A DNA stretch of 23,353 nucleotides from a virus. The position numbers and the translations under genes are program-made. The stretch spans positions 1 through 23,353 of the IMG/VR virus record IMGVR_UViG_3300029448_000461. One strand, given 5' to 3'. The notes beneath the pieces are model-generated. The model was not told the origin of the DNA, ran no database searches, and was given only the letters and a program-made list of their open reading frames with translations. This document shows, in pieces, positions 11,940-18,693 of the stretch. Each line of letters begins with the position of its first letter. The first letter of the stretch is position 1.

Positions 11940-12769
11940 GTATAGAAGCATATGCGTGGGGTATAAAACAAAAGGTTGGAGATCCAACTAGAAAATTAAT
12001 ATTTTGGATCATATGCGATCATTATAATCCCAGTTTAGGATATGCTTTTCCATCTCAGGATAGAATAGCTGATATTGCAGAATGTTCAGTTAGAACTGTT
12101 CAAAGGCACATAAAAATTTTGTTAGATAGTGGGTTGATTGGAGTTACCGCAAATCCAAATGTTGTTAACAAATATACTATTCCTGCAATGAAAATGGATA
12201 CGTCATTTGGAACAAATGAGAACGACACTGGTGTCATCCGATCCCTTAATAACCCTTATACTATATTTAATAAATTAAATATAGCGGAGAAAACAACAAA
12301 AACGTATGGAGATTTAGTGTATCAAGATCATCTTCAGTGGCTTGCAAAACAGAATATTGGAGTTAAATATCTCAGACCTTTCGTTGGTAAGTTAAGAGAG
12401 ATTATTAAGGGTAAATCAGCACTGCCAAATGAAAAGGTTTATGAACATCTTCATAGATTGTTTGTTGAAGTGCAGGAAAATCCAAAAGGAGAATTGCAAA
12501 GTTATTTGATGAAGTCGGCTAAGTCGATTAATGAGAAATTGAATAAACCGAAAGAGAGAGTGCTGACTGATCAGGCTAAGGCACTTATGGAAAGTAATTT
12601 TCAGAAAATATACAAAGCTACGAAAGATGTAGCAGGATGGGGCGGTTTAGATTATTTGGCTATCAGGGAAGAATATGAGACTGCTTTTAGGCAGGGATCT
12701 ATTGTCTTTAGTCATACAAAGAAAAAGGCTACCTCAGACGAAATACTTGAATATTTTGGGGTAAGATGA
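11936..12769 (+). CDS. Replication initiator-like protein with HTH_36 N-terminal domain
   Basis: 277 aa. Residues 1-75 carry a winged helix: KLIFWIICDHYNPSLGYAFPSQDRIADIAECSVRTVQRHIKILLDSGLI, the HTH_36 pattern shared by phage replisome organisers (lambda O/DnaD-type). The C-terminal half is charged and helical, probably for partner binding. There is no helicase or loader gene elsewhere in the window, so it may recruit the host's replicative helicase. It is ATGA-coupled to both neighbours. Confidence 0.82.
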   Translation: MSIEAYAWGIKQKVGDPTRKLIFWIICDHYNPSLGYAFPSQDRIADIAECSVRTVQRHIKILLDSGLIGVTANPNVVNKYTIPAMKMDTSFGTNENDTGVIRSLNNPYTIFNKLNIAEKTTKTYGDLVYQDHLQWLAKQNIGVKYLRPFVGKLREIIKGKSALPNEKVYEHLHRLFVEVQENPKGELQSYLMKSAKSINEKLNKPKERVLTDQAKALMESNFQKIYKATKDVAGWGGLDYLAIREEYETAFRQGSIVFSHTKKKATSDEILEYFGVR

Positions 12770-13266
12770 GGAAAAAGAAAGTTGCAACTCAAAGAGAAGA
12801 AAGAGTTCTTCCAACTCCTGAATTTTTGCAGAAGCATGAAGTTATTGAAAAGCCAACAAAGATTGCAGGAGAAAAATTATTATATGTTACCGATCAGCTT
12901 TGGATAGATATTTATTTTAAAAAAAATGTAATTAATTATGATCAATATCAAACTGCACAAAGATTATTGGGTTTATATATGGCTTCAGGGCGAAATCAGA
13001 AGCTAACAGCATCATTAACTGATCAAGTGTTGGGAAACAGCCTAACTGGAGATTACGATAAATCTGAGGTCGCTATGATGGATTTTATTAAGGTGGCTAG
13101 AAGAATGGGAAGAAGAAGTTTTAGTATTGTGCAGGATGTAGTTTTACATAATTTTTCAGCAAAAGATTGGGCAATAAAAAACAGCCGAAACGTTAAAGCA
13201 TCGGCTGAGATATTGAGGTTAAGTTTGGATGATCTAGAAGATGCCTTTAAGAAACTAAGCCTTTAG
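12766..13266 (+). CDS. DUF6456-like protein, candidate late-gene activator
   Basis: 166 aa. After a basic N-terminus, residues about 65-165 follow the layout of the DUF6456 domain: INYDQYQTAQRLLGLYMASG (compare 'Q..AAeRfR.dfe.A'), a G-containing loop, MMDFIKVARRMGRRSFSIVQDVVL (compare 'kAir.LGp....vv.DVc'), and KASAEILRLSLDDLEDAF (compare 'rSAk.lLr.AL..L'). DUF6456 forms the C-terminus of GafA, the activator of Rhodobacter gene transfer agent genes. It is the last gene of the rightward early operon, just before the late control region, the usual place for a Q-like late regulator. Similarity judged by eye. Confidence 0.6.
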   Translation: MRKKKVATQREERVLPTPEFLQKHEVIEKPTKIAGEKLLYVTDQLWIDIYFKKNVINYDQYQTAQRLLGLYMASGRNQKLTASLTDQVLGNSLTGDYDKSEVAMMDFIKVARRMGRRSFSIVQDVVLHNFSAKDWAIKNSRNVKASAEILRLSLDDLEDAFKKLSL

Positions 13267-13497
13267 TTGCTTGCTTCTGACTTCTGAGTTCCATTTAGAT
13301 CTATTGTTTATGTGATAATCAACTTCATCTATTTCTTTTAGGTGTTCTTTTATTCTGCCTTTGAAATGATGAATAGATTTAATACATGGATTATTCTTGT
13401 TTTTTTCAAGATCTAAATATGCTTTGTTAGCATTGCTGTTTAGTAAGTGCCATTTACGAACAGTTACTAATTCATCGACTGTTAGGACTAATCTCAT
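13255..13497 (-). CDS. Unknown small protein, 80 aa
   Basis: Start set at ATG 13497 (MRLVLTVDELVTVRKW), which overlaps the stop of the 26-aa membrane ORF (ATGA); the longer start at 13548 has no RBS. The protein is soluble, Lys/Asn/His-rich and helical, with no known motif. It runs against the early operon and overlaps the previous gene's 3' end by 12 bp. Its opposite strand and separate promoter suggest it could be expressed from the prophage (a lysogenic-conversion or 'moron' gene), which is inference. Confidence 0.55.
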   Translation of the reverse strand: MRLVLTVDELVTVRKWHLLNSNANKAYLDLEKNKNNPCIKSIHHFKGRIKEHLKEIDEVDYHINNRSKWNSEVRSKQLKA

Positions 13498-13574
13498 GTG
13501 AAAAGTACCAAAGCTGTATACGCATAAATAAATAAAAGCGGAATACATATAATATTTAATATTAGGTTTAACAT
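13494..13574 (-). CDS. 26-aa hydrophobic membrane peptide
   Basis: TATAGGAGATAGTATG gives a strong SD and start at 13574. The product (MLNLILNIICIPLLFIYAYT...) is a single transmembrane segment of 26 residues, with no charged residue at all. Its TGA overlaps the ATG of the next gene, so the pair should be co-translated. Small hydrophobic phage peptides often inhibit envelope functions or block superinfection; the role here is unknown. Confidence 0.5.
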   Translation of the reverse strand: MLNLILNIICIPLLFIYAYTALVLFT

Positions 13575-13608
13575 ACTATCTCCTATAAATAATTGCTTAT
13601 TAGGTATA

Positions 13609-13637
13609 TTATTAGATTATATTAGAATATTTGTAAA
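13609..13637 (-). promoter_or_regulatory. Candidate promoter for the 26-aa/80-aa pair
   Basis: On the - strand TTTACA (13637-13632), 17-bp spacer, TAATAA (13614-13609), 35 bp before the ATG. The sequence is strongly A+T-rich, so confidence is low. Confidence 0.35.
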
Positions 13638-13640
13638 GAC

Positions 13641-13748
13641 ATATTGCATATAAGACCTCTGTTTGGTACTACTTAGATATGATTGAAGTAATTGACAGTA
13701 AATGTTGATTGCTGATCTCCTTAAAATAGTTATTGAAAAAAAAGAAAG
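13641..13748 (+). promoter_or_regulatory. Late control region and leader upstream of terS
   Basis: It contains TATAAG (13649-13654) as a possible -10 without a good -35, the 11-mer TGGTACTACTT (13664-13674) shared with the 10785 site, and a perfect TTGACA (13692-13697) lacking an obvious -10. A terminator follows at 13749. This layout, a weak or activator-dependent promoter with a terminated leader, suits control by a Q-like or activator protein. The promoter position is not settled. Confidence 0.4.
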
Positions 13749-13773
13749 CCTCACAGAAATGTGGGGTTTTTTT
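13749..13773 (+). terminator. Rho-independent terminator in the late leader
   Basis: CCTCACA-GAAA-TGTGGGG, a 7-bp stem (one wobble) with a GNRA-type GAAA loop, followed by seven Ts (13767-13773). It sits 12 bp upstream of the terS ATG and would block the head operon unless read through. Confidence 0.88.
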
Positions 13774-13785
13774 ATAGGAATTATT

Positions 13786-14247
13786 ATGAGCAGAAAATAT
13801 ACCGAAAAAGAGTGGATAGAATTCCTGAAAAGAATTGGAGAAGGAAGATCCGCTAGAGATGTTTGTGCTAACGATAAGGAGATGCCAAGTTGGAGATTGG
13901 TATCAGATAAGCTGAATACTGATAATGGGTTTGCTCAACGTTATGCAATGGCTATGGAGAATAGAGGTCAGGTATATGCAGATAAGATTACCGATACAGT
14001 GAATGATATGCTGAATGGAACTATAGATTATAATCAGGCTAGAGTTGCGATAGATGCACTGAAATGGCAGTCAAGTAAGTTAGCACCAAAGAAGTTTGGC
14101 GATGTTCATAGGATGGAAGTGAAGCATGAGGCTAGTTATTTAGATGCGTTGAAGGAAGTTAGTAAGGTGGTTGATGGTGGGGAAAGTACTCTACCTAATG
14201 CAATACGCACACGCAAAGAAACCGAAAAAACAGATACAATTCAATAG
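13786..14247 (+). CDS. terS: Terminase small subunit
   Basis: 153 aa from ATG 13786 (TATAGGAATTATT before it). The upstream in-frame ATG (13702) is rejected because the terminator lies inside that extension. The N-terminal YTEKEWIEFLKRIGEGRSARDVCAND...PSWRLVSDKL is a DNA-binding helix-turn-helix; the central helices and the ending ALKWQSSKLAPKKFGD are typical of small terminases of the Sf6/terminase_5 type, where W-x-x-x-KLAPKKxGD is a hallmark. It recognises the packaging site and loads the large subunit. Confidence 0.88.
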   Translation: MSRKYTEKEWIEFLKRIGEGRSARDVCANDKEMPSWRLVSDKLNTDNGFAQRYAMAMENRGQVYADKITDTVNDMLNGTIDYNQARVAIDALKWQSSKLAPKKFGDVHRMEVKHEASYLDALKEVSKVVDGGESTLPNAIRTRKETEKTDTIQ

Positions 14248-14440
14248 GTCGTTACATAACTGACCTGACGAAACTTGTTGGTATACAACGATTATAGAAG
14301 ATATTTATCACTTTACTTATCACTATTAATATTTATTAAAGAATTTTATAGAGAAATAATAATATATACCCCCCCCCTTAAACAAACGCAGGGGTAGGTG
14401 TTGTTCTACCATTTTCTCTCATAACCGCTACGAGATCAAT
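14246..14440. other. terS-terL intergenic region with inverted repeat, attP-type repeats and poly-C run
   Basis: 193 bp without a convincing gene. Holds (a) an inverted repeat AGGTCGTT...AAC(T)GACCT at 14246-14266, with no T-run; (b) ATTTATCACT (14303-14312) and ACTTATCACT (14315-14324), a 12-bp-period tandem that is the reverse complement of the attP arm repeat AGTGATAAAT (second copy one mismatch); (c) nine consecutive Cs at 14369-14377. It is an unusually long gap between terminase genes and a candidate cos/pac or regulatory site. Confidence 0.55.
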
Positions 14441-15832
14441 TTGACAAATGCCACTGAAACATTACTCAAGCTACACAATGATCCAGTTTTATTTGTAGAG
14501 AGTGTATTGAAAGCCACCCCTCAAAAGTGGCAAATGGAAGCATTAATTGGCATTAGGGATAATGACAAAATATCGATTAAATCAGGTCATGGAGTTGGCA
14601 AAACTGCTTTTCAATCATGGCTTATTCTTTGGTGGATGTTAACTCACTATCCATGCAAGATTGCGGTAACTGCTAACACTGCTCATCAATTGTCGGATGT
14701 TTTATGGTCTGAGGTTGATAAATGGTTTAGGCGATTGCCTGAAGGTTTTAAAAGCCAATTAGAGATTAAGTCTGATAAGATTGCTTTGAAGGGTGCTTCC
14801 GATAGCTTCTGCGTTGCAAGAACATCTCGCAGGGAAAATCCTGAAGCGTTACAAGGTTTTCATAGCGAGAATATGTTATTCATATGTGAAGAGGCTTCAG
14901 GTATTCCTGACGTTGTTTTTCAGGTTGGAGAAGGTGCTTTATCGACTGAGGGTGCTAAGGTTGTTATGTGTGGCAATCCTACTAGATCTGATGGGTATTT
15001 TTATGAAGCCTTCCATTCGATGCGAGATCGATGGTTTAACATGACTGTAAGTTGTGAAGATGGCGAGTATGTTTCCGAAAAATTTTTGGAAGATATGAAG
15101 TCGAAATATGGCGAAGAGAGTAATATTTATAAGGTTCGTGTTTTGGGCGAGTTTCCAACTCAGTCTGATGACGTACTTCTTCCCTTACATCTTGTAGAGA
15201 GTGCTTGCACTAGAGATACTCAGGCATCGCCCTTAACGCCAGTGGTTTGGGGATTGGATGTTGCGAGATATGGAAATGATAGATCTGCTTTAGCTAAGAG
15301 AAGAGGGCAGGAATTATTAGAGCCAGTTAAAACTTGGTCAGGCAAGGATTTAATGGAACTTGCAGGGATTATTCTTACTGAATATGAGGCTGTTAGATAT
15401 AATGATCGCCCTACAGCTATATATATTGATGCTATTGGGATTGGAGCAGGACTTGCTGACAGATTGAAGGAACTTGATTTGCCTGCATATTCGGTTGCTG
15501 TTTCTGAGAGTGCATCTTTGAAGGATAAATTCACTCGATTGAGGGATGAATTATTTTGGAATTGTCGTGAGTGGTTTGAAGGCAGGGATGTAAAAATTCC
15601 GCAGGATGACAATTTAATTCAAGAGATTACTGGTATTCGATATAAATATTTATCCACTGGTAAATTAAAGATTGAGAGTAAGGATGAGATGAAACGCAGG
15701 GGGCAAAGATCTCCTGACGTAGCTGATGCGTTTGTTTTGACGTTTGCTGATAATGGGGCGATTGCTTCAGGTGTATTGAGTAGATGGAATAACAAGAAGA
15801 GTTTTAAGCAGAATACGAGTTGGATTGTTTAA
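14441..15832 (+). CDS. terL: Terminase large subunit
   Basis: 463 aa. TTG at 14441 is the best start found: GAG lies 6 nt upstream, and no in-frame ATG exists upstream to the stop at 14360 (an in-frame ATT at 14411 is the only other odd option). Walker A GHGVGKT (49-55), Walker B LFICEEA (146-152) with catalytic Glu, and a coupling motif near VVMCGNPT. RNaseH-like nuclease domain: Asp273 in WGLDVARYG, Asp330 in AIYIDAIG, Asp426/Asp429 in SPDVADAFVL. It powers DNA translocation into the prohead and cuts the DNA. The stop overlaps the next ATG. Confidence 0.95.
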   Translation: MTNATETLLKLHNDPVLFVESVLKATPQKWQMEALIGIRDNDKISIKSGHGVGKTAFQSWLILWWMLTHYPCKIAVTANTAHQLSDVLWSEVDKWFRRLPEGFKSQLEIKSDKIALKGASDSFCVARTSRRENPEALQGFHSENMLFICEEASGIPDVVFQVGEGALSTEGAKVVMCGNPTRSDGYFYEAFHSMRDRWFNMTVSCEDGEYVSEKFLEDMKSKYGEESNIYKVRVLGEFPTQSDDVLLPLHLVESACTRDTQASPLTPVVWGLDVARYGNDRSALAKRRGQELLEPVKTWSGKDLMELAGIILTEYEAVRYNDRPTAIYIDAIGIGAGLADRLKELDLPAYSVAVSESASLKDKFTRLRDELFWNCREWFEGRDVKIPQDDNLIQEITGIRYKYLSTGKLKIESKDEMKRRGQRSPDVADAFVLTFADNGAIASGVLSRWNNKKSFKQNTSWIV

Positions 15833-16113
15833 TGATAGATCCAAAATTAAAAAAATTAGGATTAACCGAATATAATAAGCCTAAACGCACCCCCAACCAT
15901 AAAACTAAGTCTCATGTTGTTGTGGCTAAGGTTGGCGATGAAACTAAGACGATTAGGTTTGGTCAGCAAGGAGTAACTGGTGCAGGCGGTAATCCAAAGA
16001 CTAAAAAGGATAAGATGAGGAAGAAGAGTTATTATGCGAGGCATAATGCTCAAGATCCCAATCCATCTAAATTATCAGCGAGATATTGGTCTCACAAAAC
16101 TAAATGGGCATAA
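15832..16113 (+). CDS. Small conserved marine-phage protein, 93 aa
   Basis: ATG 15832 lies in a TAATG overlap with terL. The sequence VAKVGDETKTIRFGQQGVTGAG, KDKMRKKSYYARHNAQ and LSARYWSHKTKWA matches a small basic protein seen in many marine phages (KTIRFGQQGVTGAG ... KSFKARH ... SAAYWANKVKW). Very basic, so perhaps DNA- or capsid-associated, but the function is unknown. No domain name is asserted. Confidence 0.8.
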   Translation: MIDPKLKKLGLTEYNKPKRTPNHKTKSHVVVAKVGDETKTIRFGQQGVTGAGGNPKTKKDKMRKKSYYARHNAQDPNPSKLSARYWSHKTKWA

Positions 16114-16124
16114 AGGAGAATAAA

Positions 16125-16184
16125 ATGGGTTATGGAACTAAAAAAATTAAAAAGCCAGTTAAGAAGCCAACTAAAAATAAATGA
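16125..16184 (+). CDS. 19-aa Lys-rich micro-protein
   Basis: AGGAGAATAAAATG gives a clear RBS and ATG at 16125. The product is MGYGTKKIKKPVKKPTKNK, of the kind of tiny Lys/Pro peptide seen between terminase and portal in related phages. Its TGA overlaps the next ATG (ATGA). Probably translated; function unknown. Confidence 0.55.
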   Translation: MGYGTKKIKKPVKKPTKNK

Positions 16185-16432
16185 TTGTCAGGTTTTATAG
16201 AAAGCCACGACAAGACAGTCCAATATTAGAATTAGAAACTTGTACTGGTTGTGTTACCCCCAAACTATGCAAAAGAAATGGAAAATGTGATGTCCATGAC
16301 GAAATCCAAAAAGAACGCACCAATTTGGAAAAAGAAAAGACCGAAATCATTGAAAAAATCCACCCCCCTATCAAAAAACCAAATCGCCTCAGCCAAAGTA
16401 AGAGCCAAAAAAGCAGGAAGAAAATATCCTAA
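16181..16432 (+). CDS. Unknown protein with Cys cluster, 83 aa, overlapping the next gene
   Basis: ATG 16181 overlaps the 19-aa ORF stop (ATGA). Residues 21-36 hold CTGCVTPKLCKRNGKC, four cysteines that could bind a metal; the rest is charged and low in complexity. From 16290 on it shares DNA with a conserved gene in another frame, so only the first third looks constrained by its own function. It may be a short real gene with a filler tail or a translational relay. Confidence 0.5.
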   Translation: MIVRFYRKPRQDSPILELETCTGCVTPKLCKRNGKCDVHDEIQKERTNLEKEKTEIIEKIHPPIKKPNRLSQSKSQKSRKKIS

Positions 16433-16472
16433 TTTAGTGGACAATATGGCTGTCGCAAGGAAGAAAACATAA
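16290..16472 (+). CDS. Small conserved basic phage protein, about 60 aa
   Basis: The core KNQIASAKVRAKKAGRKYPNLVDNMAVARK is a familiar motif ('..A.aKarAk.AGRpYPNLVDNm.AarK') found in many phages near terminase/portal. The start is uncertain: ATG 16290 (MSMTKSKK) and ATG 16296 (MTKSKK) are both plausible; 16251 also lies in frame. It ends in a TAATG overlap with the next gene. Function unknown; it is lysine-rich. About 140 bp are shared with the 16181 gene in a different frame. Confidence 0.72.
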   Translation: MSMTKSKKNAPIWKKKRPKSLKKSTPLSKNQIASAKVRAKKAGRKYPNLVDNMAVARKKT

Positions 16473-16648
16473 TGGCTAAAGGTATGAAACATTATTTTCG
16501 AGATGGCACTGAGCATAAAGGTGGTATGCACAAAATGGCTGACGGCACTCTACATTCAGGTTTAAGGCATACAAATAATTCAAAAAAATTATTTCATATG
16601 AATGAATTATCCAAGACTTCTCAGGCGAAAGCTAGAAAGAAAAAGTAA
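16472..16648 (+). CDS. Small conserved phage protein, 58 aa
   Basis: ATG 16472 and stop 16646-16648, each in a TAATG junction. The sequence MAKGMKHYFRDGTEHKGGMHKMADG and SKKLFHMNELSKT resembles a short marine/cyanophage protein ('..HYF.dGt.h.G..HkM.nG...tg..H...SkkL.H'). His and Lys are frequent. The function is unknown; the position before the portal is typical. Confidence 0.75.
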   Translation: MAKGMKHYFRDGTEHKGGMHKMADGTLHSGLRHTNNSKKLFHMNELSKTSQAKARKKK

Positions 16649-18693
16649 TGGCAAAAATGACAGATGAGAGATTGGGATCGATTATCCAATCTGAAATAAC
16701 AGATAGCCAAAACCATTTTGAGACTGAGTATTCGTCAGACCGATTAAAGGCTATTGACTATTATTTGGGCGAGCCATTTGGCAATGAAGTTGAAGGCAGG
16801 AGTTCAGTTGTATCGACTGATTTTGCTGATGCAGTTGAGCAGATAATGCCATCATTAATGCGTATTTTTACGAGTTCTGATAAGTATGTAAGATATGCTC
16901 CAAGAACTGCGGAAGATGTTCAAAGAGCCGAACAGCTAACAGATTACGTTAATTATATAATCAACAATGACAATGATGGTTATAGGATTATGTATAACTG
17001 GTTCAAAGATAGCCTGATGTTTAAATTGGGTGTTGTTAAGTATTGTTGGGATGAAGCATCCACTGTTCAGGAAGAAGAATATGAAGGATTAACTGAAGAA
17101 GAGTTGGCTTTATTATTAGCTAATCCTGATGTTGAGGTTATTGAGAGACAAGAAAATTTCACGACTATGATTAGTGAATTAGGCGAAGAAATTCAAGTTG
17201 CTGATAGTTATGATTTAAAAGTTAAAATCACAAAAAAATCAGGAAAAATAAAGATTGAGAATGTACCGCCTGAAGAATTTTTATTTAATCGCAGGGCAAA
17301 GTCTTTAGAAGATTGTTATTTCATGTGTCATAAGACAACTATGTCAGTAAGTGATTTAGTTTCTATGGGATATGATAGAAAACTAATTGAAGATAATGCA
17401 GGCATGATTGATGGCGATATTGATGAAGAAAGACAAAGACGTTTTGAAGATCTAGAAAGTCAGTCAGGAACAGATCCAGTTGATCCATCTCAGCATGAAG
17501 TTGTAGTTCACGATATTACAATGAAGGTTGATTATGATGATGATGGTGTTGCCGAGATGCGAAGGATTTTATCTATTGGCGATGGCGGAGATGTAATTTT
17601 AGAAAATGACGTTGTGGATTTTATTCCTTTTGCAGTTATTTCTCCAATATTAATGCCACATAGATTAGTCGGAAGATCTTTATTTGATTTAACTCAAGAT
17701 TTGCAAACAATAAAATCAACTTTATTGAGGCAGTATTTAGATAGCACATATCACTCAGTATTACCGAGAATGGTGGCTGTCGAAGGTCAGGTTAATTTAG
17801 ATGATCTTTTAGATGGTACGGCAGGGGGTATCATAAGAACTAGGTCAAGTGGGGCAGTGCAACAATTGTCAACAAGTGGTGTTGGCGGAGAAATACAACC
17901 TTTGATGCAATATTTGGATCAGGTTAAGACTTCAAGAACTGGTATTTCAGAGGCTTCTCAGGGATTAGATCCTTCTGTTTTGCAAAGCACGACTGCTCAA
18001 GCTGTATCAGCTACAGTTAGAGGTTCACAGCAAAAATTAGAAAGTTATGCAAGAACGATTGCGGAAACTGGAGTTAAGGATTTATTTAAGGGCATATTGC
18101 ACCTGATCTCCACATATCAGCAACAAGAACGAATTGTGAGACTTAGAAATGAATTTATTGCAGTAGATCCGCAAGAGGGTTCTAGCGGTTTTGATGTAAT
18201 TGTAAATGTGGGGTTAGGTACAGCCGATGACGAACAAAAAATCAGTTTTCTCCAAGCTATTGCTCAAAAGCAAGAAACTATTCTTCAAACTTTGGGAGCA
18301 GATAATCCGATTTGCAATGCTAGTCAATACGTTAATACCTTACGACAAATTACCGAGATTGGCGGATTTAAGGATGCAAATCAGTTCTTTAATCCCCCTC
18401 AAGTTGTGCAAATGCAAATCCAACAACAACAACAGCAAACGCAAGGGCAAGAAAATCCAGTAATGCAGGCTGAGATGCAGAAAGTTCAGGCTGAGATTGA
18501 AGCTAAGAAGATGAAGTTAGAAGCGGATATACAATTAGCTAGAGAAAAAGCCAGTGCTGATATTCAGCTTGCTAGAGAAAAGATGCAGGCAGAATTAGAG
18601 ATGCGAAGGCAGGAATTAAGTATGGAAGCTGAATTAAGGGTAGCTAAGGCGGTTACAGATGCAGAAATCTCAACCAATTTACCGAGAGCATAA
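16648..18693 (+). CDS. Portal protein, SU10-like
   Basis: 681 aa. SSDRLKAIDYYLGEPFGNEVEGRSSVVSTDFADAVEQIMPSLMRIF near the N-terminus, then the stem/wing region with FKDSLMFKLGVVKYCWDE and VPPEEFLFN, and the clip/crown segments SLFDLTQDLQTIKSTLLRQYLDSTYHSVLPRMVAVEGQVNLDDLL follow the large portal of SU10-like and related podoviruses. The C-terminal 110 residues are a Gln-rich coiled coil with ADIQLAREK repeated. Twelve copies would form the DNA entry vertex. TAATG start; the end overlaps the next gene by 35 nt. Confidence 0.9.
   Translation: MAKMTDERLGSIIQSEITDSQNHFETEYSSDRLKAIDYYLGEPFGNEVEGRSSVVSTDFADAVEQIMPSLMRIFTSSDKYVRYAPRTAEDVQRAEQLTDYVNYIINNDNDGYRIMYNWFKDSLMFKLGVVKYCWDEASTVQEEEYEGLTEEELALLLANPDVEVIERQENFTTMISELGEEIQVADSYDLKVKITKKSGKIKIENVPPEEFLFNRRAKSLEDCYFMCHKTTMSVSDLVSMGYDRKLIEDNAGMIDGDIDEERQRRFEDLESQSGTDPVDPSQHEVVVHDITMKVDYDDDGVAEMRRILSIGDGGDVILENDVVDFIPFAVISPILMPHRLVGRSLFDLTQDLQTIKSTLLRQYLDSTYHSVLPRMVAVEGQVNLDDLLDGTAGGIIRTRSSGAVQQLSTSGVGGEIQPLMQYLDQVKTSRTGISEASQGLDPSVLQSTTAQAVSATVRGSQQKLESYARTIAETGVKDLFKGILHLISTYQQQERIVRLRNEFIAVDPQEGSSGFDVIVNVGLGTADDEQKISFLQAIAQKQETILQTLGADNPICNASQYVNTLRQITEIGGFKDANQFFNPPQVVQMQIQQQQQQTQGQENPVMQAEMQKVQAEIEAKKMKLEADIQLAREKASADIQLAREKMQAELEMRRQELSMEAELRVAKAVTDAEISTNLPRA

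Noticed and set aside
13702-13785. Longer terminase small-subunit start at 13702
   Set aside because: The extension reads through a strong terminator, and ATG 13786 has an AGGA site and starts the conserved domain.
15220-15612. 130-aa - strand ORF inside terL
   Set aside because: It lies wholly in the antisense of the nuclease domain of the large terminase; no RBS and Ser/Leu-rich shadow composition.
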